Shown: one piece after another, positions 6,495-14,060 of the stretch
Numbering within the stretch: position 1 is the first letter of the stretch
Layout of the letters: the number at the start of each line of letters is the position of its first letter
Assembly (NCBI GenBank): GCA_900770225.1
Contig: CAAGJU010000160.1
Coordinates: 1-27,412, forward strand
DNA: 27,412 nucleotides
Direction of reading: 5' to 3'
DNA from: Lachnospiraceae bacterium
Lineage (GTDB): Bacteria > Bacillota > Clostridia > Lachnospirales > Lachnospiraceae
The notes under the pieces: model-generated
What the model saw: only the letters and a program-made list of their open reading frames with translations
Told to the model about the DNA's origin: nothing
Database searches by the model: none
Program-made: the position numbers and the translations under genes

Positions 6495-8366
6495 ATGCAG
6501 GTAAGGGGAAATCTGTCAATGGGAACCGGTAGTGCGCGGGATAAGCAGAAACCGCAGAAGCTGCAGAAAAAGCTCTTTCGATATTTTCTGATTCTGCCGA
6601 TTGCGATTCTGGCCTTTTTTGCGGTGTTTTTTTATCAGTATGTGTCGCAGATCCTGATCTCGCGGGAGAAGACATCCCTGGCATCTCTCAATGAGGCGCT
6701 GATGCAGGATGTGGAGCGGGGCGTTTCCGATCTCTACGGCATTTCCGCGGATATCAATTACTACAATATCAAGACGGGATTTCTCCGCGATGAGGAAGAT
6801 CTGTCACTGTACGATAATCCATCTCTGACGGAGACGATCATTACGCTGAACGGCACGGATGTCCGGGCGGATCAGATCAATATCTACGCAATGAGCGGAT
6901 ACGGTGTGGAGATCGGTACGATCACCAAGAATATCACGATTGATCCGGATGAGGAGGCGTGGTTCGGCGAGGCAGCAGCGCTCCGCGGAGAAAAAATTAT
7001 CGGCAGGCCCTATCTCTCCAGACAGTATTCGCTGAGCGGCAGAAAAGCAGACTGGTATCTGTCCATTTACCGTGCGGCGATCAACAGGGACGGGAAGTGC
7101 GTCGGCACTATCGAGACGGTACGGCGCTGCCGTATGCTTTTTAAAAGCCTGAATAATGCGCGTTCTTCGACGGACGCGCCGGTCACGTGTGTTTTTGACC
7201 AGGATGGGCATATGATCTATCCCTATACGGAGGATGACGAGCTGGCGGACGCCTGCCGTACGTATATCAGCCGGTTCAGGGAGAACGGAGAAAAATCCGG
7301 CGAATTCCGCATGCCGGATACAGGGGAGAAATGCACGTTTACCAGCCAGCAGGCCCGTGCCACCGGATGGACCTATCTGACCATACAGAAGGACGCCATT
7401 ATTCTGCGGCCGCTCTACCTGTTCATCGAACTGCTGGCCATTATGGTTGCCGCGGCGCTCGTCGCAACGATTCTTCTGTCACGGCGCCTGGCACGGAGCA
7501 TGATTCTTCCAATCAAGCATCTGAAACACATCATTCAGAGGATGAGCCTGTCGACGCTGGGGCAGGAGAAGCCGACGGATTACGAGACGGTGTATGAGGA
7601 ACTGTATGAGCTGTATGCGGAATTTGAAAAAATGAACAGCTCGCTGCAGAAATCGCTCCGTGAACTGGAGGAAAGCCGCCAGCTGGAGACGCGTGCGAGA
7701 GCCTATGCGCTGCAGGCGCAGATGAATCCGCATTTTTATTACAATACGCTGTCCTGCATCAGCATTCTGGCGGAGGACGGCATGACAGACGAGGTACAGC
7801 AGATGTGTCACAGTCTGTCGGACATCATGCGCTACATCACGGACATCCATGAGACGATTGTACCGATGGAAAAGGAGATTGATTACATCCGCCGGTACAT
7901 GTACTGCATGAAGATCCGCTATCAGTCGAGTCTGGATTATGAGATCAGCATCGATGAATCTCTGTATGAGGAGAAGATCCCGAAGCTGGTGCTGCAGCCT
8001 TTTGTGGAAAATGCGGTCAAGTACGGCACGGACTGCATTCCGCCGTGGAAGATCACGATATGCGGACAGAGACTGGAAGACGGCTGGGTTATCGAGGTCC
8101 GGGATACAGGGAACGGATTCCCGGATGATAAGCTGGCGGAGATCCGCAGCCGTATCGCGGCAGCAGAAGCGTCCGGCAGCGGGGGGGCACCGGATCTGCA
8201 CATCGGCGGCCTGGGTATCGTCAATGTTTATCTGCGGTGGTCCATGTACTGCAAGGGAACTGCGCGTTTCGAGATCGGAAACACAGAGGACGGACATCAT
8301 GCGTATGTGCGGATCGGAAGAACCGGACAGGTTCCGTCAGAGCAGCCGGCATCGGAACAGGTGTGA
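6495..8366 (+). CDS. YesM-type sensor histidine kinase
   Basis: This 623-residue membrane kinase has a TM helix near residues 30-50 and an extracellular sensing domain of about 250 residues. A second TM helix (LFIELLAIMVAAALVATILL) and a HAMP-like linker follow. Then comes a His_kinase domain with NPHFYYNTLS (phosphoacceptor H413) and a HATPase domain with LQPFVENAVKYG, DTGNGFPD and GGLGIVN. This LytS/YesM architecture usually senses extracellular saccharides in Firmicutes and pairs with an AraC-type response regulator, which is the next gene. An alternative ATG at 6519 has TAAGGGGA upstream; the ATG at 6495 has AGGA at closer spacing. The start is therefore uncertain by eight codons. Confidence 0.9.
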   Translation: MQVRGNLSMGTGSARDKQKPQKLQKKLFRYFLILPIAILAFFAVFFYQYVSQILISREKTSLASLNEALMQDVERGVSDLYGISADINYYNIKTGFLRDEEDLSLYDNPSLTETIITLNGTDVRADQINIYAMSGYGVEIGTITKNITIDPDEEAWFGEAAALRGEKIIGRPYLSRQYSLSGRKADWYLSIYRAAINRDGKCVGTIETVRRCRMLFKSLNNARSSTDAPVTCVFDQDGHMIYPYTEDDELADACRTYISRFRENGEKSGEFRMPDTGEKCTFTSQQARATGWTYLTIQKDAIILRPLYLFIELLAIMVAAALVATILLSRRLARSMILPIKHLKHIIQRMSLSTLGQEKPTDYETVYEELYELYAEFEKMNSSLQKSLRELEESRQLETRARAYALQAQMNPHFYYNTLSCISILAEDGMTDEVQQMCHSLSDIMRYITDIHETIVPMEKEIDYIRRYMYCMKIRYQSSLDYEISIDESLYEEKIPKLVLQPFVENAVKYGTDCIPPWKITICGQRLEDGWVIEVRDTGNGFPDDKLAEIRSRIAAAEASGSGGAPDLHIGGLGIVNVYLRWSMYCKGTARFEIGNTEDGHHAYVRIGRTGQVPSEQPASEQV

Positions 8367-8367
8367 A

Positions 8368-8437
8368 GGCTGAAGAAGGACGAAAGCCGCTAACCCCGGA
8401 ACAGATGGAAAGGCTGAAGAAAGACGGAAGCTGCTGA
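8368..8437. repeat. Tandem 26-bp duplication just after the kinase stop codon
   Basis: 8368-8393 and 8412-8437 match at 22 of 26 positions, with an offset of 44 bp. The first unit begins two bases after the kinase TGA. A second frame through the region ends LTPEQMERLKKDGSC, but it overlaps the kinase gene and lacks its own start site, so I do not call it a gene. Confidence 0.55.
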
Positions 8438-8511
8438 CAGTGAGGACGGGCTGCCTCAGAAACATACAGGATAAAAAAAGAGAACGTAAGAACACGTGAA
8501 AGAGAAATGAC

Positions 8512-9258
8512 ATGGAATACACGGTAGTGGTAGCAGAGGATGAAATCCTTCTGCAGAATAATCTGGTAAGAAAAATCAATAAGCTGGACATGGGTTTCCG
8601 CGTGGTCGGACAGACACAGACGGGAATTCAGGCGCTGGATCTGATAGAAAAGTACAATCCCTTCCTGCTGATCACAGATATCCGGATGCCGGTCATGGAT
8701 GGACTGGAACTGATCGAAAAAGCAAAGGAGACGCATCCGGATCTCACATGCGTCATCATCAGCGGATATTCGGATTTTTCCTATGCGCAGCAGGCAATCC
8801 GACTTCATGTGCAGGATTATCTGCTGAAGCCGGTGGAAATTTCCCAGCTTCAGACGGTACTCGCCAATATCCGGGATCAGTATGAGGCCAAGGAAAAGGA
8901 AATACACAGTACGATGGTTGTCGACAGCGGCGAGGCAAGCCCGGACAGAACGGCGGCTCTGGTGCATGAGTACATCACCAGCCATTTTGCGGAGGATGTG
9001 AACCTGAATCTCATCGCGGGCGAGTTCGGCTACAGCCAGGGGTATCTCACGAGGATCTTCCAGGCAAAATACGGGCAGTCGCCGAACCAGTACCTGATCA
9101 GGCTCCGGATCAACCGGGCGCGGACGCTGCTCGAGGATCAGAAGCTTTCCATCCGGCAGGTCGGAGAAGCTGTCGGGTATCCGGATCAGGCTTATTTTTC
9201 ACGGATTTTCAAGAGATATATGGGCGTGAGCCCGCAGAAATACCGTGGGGGGCGATGA
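8512..9258 (+). CDS. YesN-type response regulator (receiver + AraC HTH)
   Basis: In this 248-residue protein, residues 1-120 form a receiver domain with the acidic pair EDE near the N-terminus, the phosphoacceptor D56 (LLITDIRMPVMDGLEL), the Ser of IISGYSDFSYA and the Lys of LLKPVE. After a linker, residues about 150-248 form a two-helix-turn-helix AraC domain (NLIAGEFGYSQGYLTRIFQAKYGQSPNQY and QVGEAVGYPDQAYFSRIFKRYMGVSPQKYR). It is the likely partner of the upstream YesM-type kinase, from which 145 bp separate it. Such pairs usually activate nearby carbohydrate transport and hydrolysis genes, here probably those between 9487 and 20330. Confidence 0.92.
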   Translation: MEYTVVVAEDEILLQNNLVRKINKLDMGFRVVGQTQTGIQALDLIEKYNPFLLITDIRMPVMDGLELIEKAKETHPDLTCVIISGYSDFSYAQQAIRLHVQDYLLKPVEISQLQTVLANIRDQYEAKEKEIHSTMVVDSGEASPDRTAALVHEYITSHFAEDVNLNLIAGEFGYSQGYLTRIFQAKYGQSPNQYLIRLRINRARTLLEDQKLSIRQVGEAVGYPDQAYFSRIFKRYMGVSPQKYRGGR

Positions 9259-9283
9259 TATACATACTGTATAAGTCCGTCAC

Positions 9284-9339
9284 ATGCCAGAGGCGGACTA
9301 CACACCCGAAGGGTGCGCAGTGCCGACTATGGCTTCGCA
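9284..9339. repeat. 56-bp repeat with GAA-loop hairpin, upstream copy
   Basis: It aligns without gaps to 10872-10927, with 46 of 56 positions identical. It contains CACCC-GAA-GGGTG (9303-9315), a perfect hairpin with a GAA loop. The two copies flank the isomerase-like gene in the same orientation. Confidence 0.7.
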
Positions 9340-9453
9340 TGTAACGAGCCGGCATGCGATTCGAAGAGCTAATGCAGTAAGATTGTACACACATCCGTGA
9401 ACTATGCGGACGACGCCAGAAAACCTCTCTGATAGAATAAAAACCGGTATCAG

Positions 9454-9470
9454 ATATGATCCAATCATAT
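9454..9470. promoter_or_regulatory. Perfect 7-3-7 palindrome next to the ribosome-binding site
   Basis: ATATGAT (9454-9460), CCA, ATCATAT (9464-9470) lies four bases before GGAGGG. It could be an operator for a dimeric regulator or a small RNA hairpin controlling translation. A possible -10 (TAGAAT, 9433-9438) lies upstream, without a clear -35. Confidence 0.4.
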
Positions 9471-9486
9471 ATGGAGGGTTTTTACT

Positions 9487-10851
9487 ATGAAGAAGGCAAT
9501 GGATACAAAACTGGTCGTTCGTCCGATTATCGGCTGTCTTACACACACTCATTTCTGGGAGGGCCCCTGCAGAGCCGGACACAGAGAGGATATGACACCG
9601 GAGGCTGAGACGGCAGCGGCTGACAAGGCTTATAAGGATGCCGTGGAACTGCTGAAGGGCGCTACCGATGAGATCGATTTTCTCCCGGCAGTTGACGCAC
9701 GCTACAACGAGACGTTCGTTGTTCCGGACACTGTCTGGAATCAGATCGATGAGGATGTGGACAAGGTCGATTTCTTCCTGTGCATGAACTGGCGTATTCC
9801 GAAACTGGAGCGCTACAGGAAGCCGGTCGTTATTCTCCAGAACGGCAACGAGGGCATCGACTTCGCTGCATACTGCAGAAACATCGGCGTTGAAGCTTAT
9901 GTCTGCATGGATCTGAAGGATCTGAATGAGATCGCACACCTGCTCTGGGTGAGAAAAGCCATCCGGAACACACGTGCACTGGTTCTGACCGCCGGCAGCC
10001 TGCCGACCTTCGGCATTCAGAGCCTGATCCGCGATCCGGAGGTTCTCCGGACGCGCTACGGACTGGAAGTCATCAAACTGCCGTTCCGCAATATTTTTAA
10101 ATACATGGACCAGATCACCGATGAAGAAGCACGCCCGATCGCGGACCGCATTATCGCCGGCTCTTCCGATACGAAGGTCAATAAGGACTGGTTCCTCAAT
10201 GATATCAAGTACTATCTGGCAGCGAAAAAAATGATGGAAGACTACGGCTGCAATGCTTTTTCCACAGCCTGCCATGAGCTCTGCACCTCTGAGATCCCGC
10301 AGAACAGAAAGTTTACGCCCTGCATGTGCCATTCTCTCATGAAGGACGACGGCATTCCGAGCTTCTGCGAAGAGGATCTGAATGCGATGATGGCCATGTG
10401 CGTGATGCAGTACATCGCGAACCGTCCGGCATTCATGGGCAACCCGAACATGGAGACCGATGAGATGATCCGTCTGCATCATGCAGTTCCGGCACTTCAT
10501 ATGAACGGTTACGGCACCAAGGCTATGAAATATAAACTGTGGGCTTTCACCGGACAGGGCTTCGGCGGTAAGCTGCAGGTTGACTTCGCTGAGAACGCCA
10601 AAAATGAAGTCACCCTCGGACGCTTTAACCCGGCGGGCGATACGATGTGCGTAACGGTCGGCAATGTGCTGAAGACGGAGTACGACGATGTATACTGCAG
10701 CCCGTACTACTTCATCCAGATGGACGATGCAAGACATTTCATGCACACACTGGCCGGATTCGGACATCATCAGGTGCTGATCTTCGGCGATTACTCGAAG
10801 CAGATCAAAGAGCTGTCCGAGATTATGAACTTTAAAGTGGTTGAGGGATAA
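9487..10851 (+). CDS. L-fucose/L-arabinose isomerase family protein
   Basis: This 454-residue protein resembles the sugar isomerase superfamily that includes L-fucose isomerase. The clearest parts are the second half, FSTACHELCTSEIPQ...PCMCHSLMKDDGIPSFCEEDLNAM and the glycine-rich AFTGQGFGGKLQVDF. It is shorter than E. coli FucI (about 590), and I cannot place all metal ligands with certainty. Such enzymes interconvert aldoses and ketoses in the cytoplasm. The RBS GGAGGGTTTTTACT gives a confident start. The gene stands alone: a palindrome lies before it, a strong hairpin lies after it, and a 56-bp repeat copy lies on each side. Its place beside YesMN and GH31 genes suggests monosaccharide conversion, but the substrate is unknown. 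Confidence 0.8.
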   Translation: MKKAMDTKLVVRPIIGCLTHTHFWEGPCRAGHREDMTPEAETAAADKAYKDAVELLKGATDEIDFLPAVDARYNETFVVPDTVWNQIDEDVDKVDFFLCMNWRIPKLERYRKPVVILQNGNEGIDFAAYCRNIGVEAYVCMDLKDLNEIAHLLWVRKAIRNTRALVLTAGSLPTFGIQSLIRDPEVLRTRYGLEVIKLPFRNIFKYMDQITDEEARPIADRIIAGSSDTKVNKDWFLNDIKYYLAAKKMMEDYGCNAFSTACHELCTSEIPQNRKFTPCMCHSLMKDDGIPSFCEEDLNAMMAMCVMQYIANRPAFMGNPNMETDEMIRLHHAVPALHMNGYGTKAMKYKLWAFTGQGFGGKLQVDFAENAKNEVTLGRFNPAGDTMCVTVGNVLKTEYDDVYCSPYYFIQMDDARHFMHTLAGFGHHQVLIFGDYSKQIKELSEIMNFKVVEG

Positions 10852-10871
10852 GGGCTGACAAGAACGGCTGC

Positions 10872-10927
10872 ATGCCGGGAGCGGACTGCACACCCGAAGG
10901 GCGCGCAGGGCCGACGATAGCCTTGCA
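10872..10927. repeat. 56-bp repeat with GAA-loop hairpin, downstream copy
   Basis: Partner of 9284-9339 (46 of 56 identical, no gaps). The central CCC-GAA-GGG is kept. CTGC and GCAG can extend the stem around internal mismatches. Confidence 0.7.
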
Positions 10928-10974
10928 ACGCGTATTTATACTGCAGTACTGTAACGTGGGGTTCACTGAAATGG

Positions 10975-11000
10975 CGGCGGGGATTATGAAATCCCCGCCG
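10975..11000. terminator. Strong hairpin, probable terminator of the isomerase-like gene
   Basis: CGGCGGGGATT (10975-10985) and AATCCCCGCCG (10990-11000) form a perfect 11-bp stem with loop ATGA. The following bases (TTGTCG) are not a real U-tract, so termination strength is uncertain. Confidence 0.5.
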
Positions 11001-11029
11001 TTGTCGAATAACGACAGATCAGAATTATT

Positions 11030-11054
11030 GGATTGCAAGAGCGCGCAGCAATCC
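11030..11054. repeat. GGATTGC/GCAATCC palindrome
   Basis: GGATTGC (11030-11036) and GCAATCC (11048-11054) enclose 11 bases. The same arms, followed by G, enclose a GAA-loop hairpin at 17712-17743, so the two are probably related. Confidence 0.5.
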
Positions 11055-11164
11055 GGTTATTATATTTATGACACCCTCATCATCACAGGGAAGATATGAA
11101 TATTCCCTGAGGTGAAAGTAATCCCTGGAAACAGCGGAATTTGTGAAGGCAGGTGGATATCGAT

Positions 11165-12298
11165 ATGATATATCTGAATAATGCGGCTACGACCTGGCCG
11201 AAACCGGCTCCTGTGCTGAAGGCGCTGAGCGATGCTGCGGAGGGACTGCCCCAGGGACAGTTCCGGGGCACCGGCTGCAGTACGGACGTATTTGGAGAAC
11301 TGAGAAAATCCCTGGCTGAGCTTTTTCATGCGAAGGACTGGGAACGGTTTGTGCTCACGTCCGGGGCTACGGATTCACTGAACATTCTGATCCGGGGACT
11401 CGGCATTCCGGCGGATGCCTACTGCATCACAGCCACAGAGCACAACAGTGTGCTGCGTCCGCTGTACAATATTTCCGGGATAGCGGCAGATCCGGGACCG
11501 GTTGTTGTTCCGTGCAACAGCTGCGGCCTCGTGGACCCGGATCAGCTGGAGGCTTCGCTCAGAAGCAATACGCGGGTGATCCTTGTCAGCCACTGCTCCA
11601 ATGTGACGGGTGCCGTGCAGGATATCCGGGCAATCGGGGATATCGCCAGAAGGCACGGACTGTATTTTCTGGTGGATGCTTCGCAGAGTGCGGGAGCGAT
11701 GCCGGTTGATGTTGATGGCTGGGGGATCGACGGCCTTATTTTTACCGGGCATAAAAGTCTCATGGGCGTGCAGGGAACCGGCGGATATTATGCGGGCAGC
11801 CGCCTGCCGCTGCTTCCGGTGCGCTTCGGCGGAACGGGCAGGAACAGCAGACAGGTCATATACAATCTGCAGGATCGGGACGATCTGGAATTTGAGGTCG
11901 GCACGCAGAACGGCCCCGGAGCGGCAGCGCTGCTCGCCGGCGTTCGCTGGATTCTTGACCGCGGTGTGCAGCAGATCGGGGCGCAGGAGCGGGCACGGAT
12001 GCGTGAGCTGTATGCCTTTCTGCAGGCGCTTCCGGATACGGAGGTTTTCGGCAATGCAGAACAGAACGCCGGGCCGGTGATGAGCTTCCGGCTGAAGGCT
12101 CTCTCGCCCTCTGACACAGCTTATATTCTTCAGAATTCCTACGAAATTGTGACGCGCACAGGACTTCACTGCTCGCCACTGATCCATCATTTTATTGGAT
12201 CTGACCCGGAGGGAACGGTTCGTGTCAGCGTGTCACCCTTCACGACAGAGGATGATATCGCACAGTTTGAGACAGCGATGCGGGAGATCATATCATGA
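11165..12298 (+). CDS. Cysteine desulfurase-like class V aminotransferase
   Basis: This 377-residue PLP enzyme resembles the SufS/CsdA-related group annotated as TIGR01977. Visible motifs are YLNNAATTWPKP at the N-terminus, TSGATDSLN, ATEHNSVLRP, SHCSNVTGAVQDI, DASQSAGAMPVD, the PLP lysine K197 in FTGHKSLMG, and a candidate catalytic Cys C336 in TRTGLHCSPLIH. Cysteine desulfurases release sulfur from cysteine as an enzyme persulfide. I choose the ATG at 11165 because AGGTGG lies 8 bp upstream; a GTG at 11153 would have poor spacing. The next gene overlaps by four bases (ATGA), so the two are translationally coupled. No SufU/IscU scaffold is adjacent, so the sulfur acceptor is unknown. Confidence 0.88.
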   Translation: MIYLNNAATTWPKPAPVLKALSDAAEGLPQGQFRGTGCSTDVFGELRKSLAELFHAKDWERFVLTSGATDSLNILIRGLGIPADAYCITATEHNSVLRPLYNISGIAADPGPVVVPCNSCGLVDPDQLEASLRSNTRVILVSHCSNVTGAVQDIRAIGDIARRHGLYFLVDASQSAGAMPVDVDGWGIDGLIFTGHKSLMGVQGTGGYYAGSRLPLLPVRFGGTGRNSRQVIYNLQDRDDLEFEVGTQNGPGAAALLAGVRWILDRGVQQIGAQERARMRELYAFLQALPDTEVFGNAEQNAGPVMSFRLKALSPSDTAYILQNSYEIVTRTGLHCSPLIHHFIGSDPEGTVRVSVSPFTTEDDIAQFETAMREIIS

Positions 12299-12582
12299 GT
12301 ATTCATTATCTAAGAACGGAAGAGTCACGGGAACGGTGCGCCGAGTCCGGATGGTATGCCTATGACCTGATCCTCTCGGAGGGGATGGACGATGCGTTCA
12401 TCCGCAGTCTGAAGGCTGTCGGGGGATCTTTTCTCTATCTGCCGCAGCTGAAACACCCGTTCTTCAAGCTGGAGTCGGACTATTATGTGCTGAAGGGCGT
12501 CAAAGGCAATGATTTTTTCCGGATGGCGGTGCATGGCGATCATACGGATGAAGTGCAGCGCGTGATCGGCCTACTGGAATAA
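12295..12582 (+). CDS. Small protein coupled to the cysteine desulfurase-like gene
   Basis: I do not recognise this 95-residue protein. It looks soluble, with a mixed helix-strand pattern and no signal peptide or membrane segment. Its only Cys is near residue 15 (ERCAESGW). It contains the motifs LILSEGMDDAFIRSLK, GGSFLYLPQLKHPFFKLES and YYVLKGVKGNDFFRMAVHG. Its ATG overlaps the stop of the aminotransferase gene (ATGA), which implies translational coupling and probably a shared process. It could be a partner, acceptor or regulator of the PLP enzyme; the sequence alone does not decide. No terminator is obvious before the AraC gene. Confidence 0.72.
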   Translation: MSIHYLRTEESRERCAESGWYAYDLILSEGMDDAFIRSLKAVGGSFLYLPQLKHPFFKLESDYYVLKGVKGNDFFRMAVHGDHTDEVQRVIGLLE

Positions 12583-12623
12583 TACGGTCGCTCTCAGCAA
12601 GTGCTCATCGCTCTGTCGAGGCT

Positions 12624-12655
12624 GGAAGTCTCCATGTGTGAAAGCCGCTGGAAAA
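12624..12655. repeat. 32-bp repeat upstream of the AraC gene, copy 2
   Basis: Matches 6321-6352 at 27 of 32 positions, in the same orientation. It lies about 100 bp upstream of the AraC regulator start. Confidence 0.5.
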
Positions 12656-12753
12656 ATCCGTCTGTGCATCGTATGATGGAAAGGGAAGAGTCTGCATAGG
12701 GTTGTATACGCTGCTCTGAACTTTGAGACACCGATGACGGAAATGATAAGACG

Positions 12754-13608
12754 ATGGAAATAGTGCGTGACAGTTCAAAGCTGGATCCTGAATTCCCGAT
12801 GTGCATCAGGAATGTGACGGTTTACGACGATGGGAGCGGAGATGCTGTGTTTCACTGGCATCCCTTTCTTGAGATTACGTGTGTGGAATCGGGCTCGGGT
12901 GTGTATTATGTCAACGGGGTCAGCTACCGGATGAAGGCGGGCAGCCTTATTATTTTTAACGGAACGGAAACGCACGGCTGGAAAGTGGAAGAGGGACGGA
13001 TGGACCTCCTGGTCATGACGTTTGCGGAGGAACTGATCGCCTCGCCGGGTGTTCCGATGGACGAGGAATATCTGAAACCTTTTGTTGCAAGGGAAGAAGG
13101 ATTCAGCAACAGAATCGACGCCTCGGCGGGATGCGCGCCGCAGATCCATGAGCTGATGAAGGAGGCCCTCAGGGAATCCAATCTCCGCGAGGCGGGTTAT
13201 CGTCTGATGATGAAGGCGATCGTGATGCGGATTCTCGCAATGCTCGTGCGGCACTATGATTTCCGCGCCAGCCTGGAGCCGGACAGGGAATTTCACACGG
13301 TCCCGGTGCGGATGTACAAGCGGCTGGAGCCGGCACTGTATTATATCAACGCCGGATACACGGGCAGCGTGACACTGGAAGAGGCGGCCCGGCGGGCCTG
13401 TATGAGCCCGAATTATTTCAGCACGTGTTTCCGGAAAACGCTGGGGAAGAGTTTCAGCAGGTATGTGACGGAGCTCCGACTTCACCGGGCGAGGGAACTT
13501 ACGGAGACGACAGATATGAGCATGACGGAGATCGCCGGAGAGTGCGGCTTTCGCAATATGTCGAATTTCTACAGACTGTGGAAAAAATATGGCGGAATGC
13601 AGCGGTAA
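12754..13608 (+). CDS. AraC family regulator with N-terminal cupin domain
   Basis: In this 284-residue protein, residues about 15-110 form a cupin-like sensing domain (FHWHPFLEITCVESGSG...YYVNGVSYRMKAGSLIIFNG). Residues about 185-284 form the AraC DNA-binding domain with two helix-turn-helix units (VTLEEAARRACMSPNYFSTCFRKTLG and MTEIAGECGFRNMSNFYRLWKKYGG). Such one-component regulators bind a sugar or related ligand in the cupin. A strong terminator follows, and the ABC importer genes start 450 bp downstream, so it probably regulates them. The ribosome-binding site is weak (ACGGAAATGATAAGACG). A palindrome at the importer promoter (13960-13992) is a candidate target. Confidence 0.9.
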   Translation: MEIVRDSSKLDPEFPMCIRNVTVYDDGSGDAVFHWHPFLEITCVESGSGVYYVNGVSYRMKAGSLIIFNGTETHGWKVEEGRMDLLVMTFAEELIASPGVPMDEEYLKPFVAREEGFSNRIDASAGCAPQIHELMKEALRESNLREAGYRLMMKAIVMRILAMLVRHYDFRASLEPDREFHTVPVRMYKRLEPALYYINAGYTGSVTLEEAARRACMSPNYFSTCFRKTLGKSFSRYVTELRLHRARELTETTDMSMTEIAGECGFRNMSNFYRLWKKYGGMQR

Positions 13609-13643
13609 AAATAAGTACGGTGATATACGGAAACGCAAGTGGT

Positions 13644-13700
13644 CCGGCACAGTGACGGAGGATCGGCTGATCCTCTTCGCTGTGCCGGTTTTATTTTCTT
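13644..13700 (+). terminator. Intrinsic terminator after the AraC gene
   Basis: CCGGCACAG (13644-13652) pairs with CTGTGCCGG (13680-13688). An inner GAGGATC/GATCCTC stem is nested inside, and TTTTATTTTCTT follows. Confidence 0.9.
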
Positions 13701-13930
13701 AGTAATTTCATAAGAAATAATTGCCGGCAGGGTACCTGATGAAAAAGCAGAAAATGAGTCCGCAGCCCCATGTTTAAAGGCATTTCTGACGATGAAACTG
13801 CGGCCGGGAGATCGATGGATTCCGCTTGTTTTACTTATTAAAGCCATGGGAAAAATACAGAAAATTTTACGAAATGTGTGAAAAAAGTACAAGAAAAAGG
13901 TAAAAAATGGCAATGGATTGTGCAATTCGA

Positions 13931-13959
13931 TTGAATAAAATAAGAATTATCATTTAAAT
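13931..13959 (+). promoter_or_regulatory. Possible promoter of the ABC importer operon
   Basis: TTGAAT (13931-13936) and TTAAAT (13954-13959) are 17 bp apart in an AT-rich stretch about 100 bp before the lipoprotein gene. Each box matches the consensus at four of six positions, so the call is tentative. Confidence 0.4.
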
Positions 13960-13992
13960 GGTCAGCGATTCGACGAATTCAGAATGCTGACC
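13960..13992. promoter_or_regulatory. Palindrome at the expected transcription start of the importer operon
   Basis: GGTCAGC (13960-13966) and GCTGACC (13986-13992) enclose 19 bases that contain a second palindrome, ATTCG-A-CGAAT. It directly follows the candidate -10 box. It could be an operator or a stabilising 5' hairpin. A second hairpin lies at 13997-14018 (CGGCTTCC with GGGAGCCG). Neither is followed by a U-tract. Confidence 0.45.
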
Positions 13993-14060
13993 GGTTCGGC
14001 TTCCGGGAAGGGGAGCCGGGCATAGTAACAAATGTATTGGGTGTTGTAAGGAGGAAAGGT

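Larger units (their letters stand above)
10852..11164. other. 313-bp gene-free region after the isomerase-like gene
   Basis: It contains the downstream 56-bp repeat (10872-10927), a perfect 11-bp-stem hairpin (10975-11000), and a GGATTGC...GCAATCC palindrome (11030-11054). The ribosome-binding site of the next gene follows. No plausible coding sequence is present. Confidence 0.6.
13609..14060. other. 452-bp gene-free regulatory region before the ABC importer
   Basis: It starts with the AraC terminator (13644-13700). An inverted repeat overlaps its T-rich tail: TTTCTTA (13695-13701) and TAAGAAA (13711-13717). An AT-rich stretch (about 13830-13960), a possible promoter and two leader hairpins follow. 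No coding sequence is supported. Confidence 0.6.

Noticed and set aside
8237..8437. Small gene overlapping the kinase 3' end, ending LTPEQMERLKKDGSC
   Set aside because: It lies mostly inside the kinase gene in another frame and lacks its own ribosome-binding site. The pattern comes from the tandem duplication at 8368-8437.
9298..10893. 531-codon minus-strand open frame opposite the isomerase-like gene
   Set aside because: The plus strand has a strong start signal and family motifs. The antisense frame has no recognisable domain and arises from codon bias.
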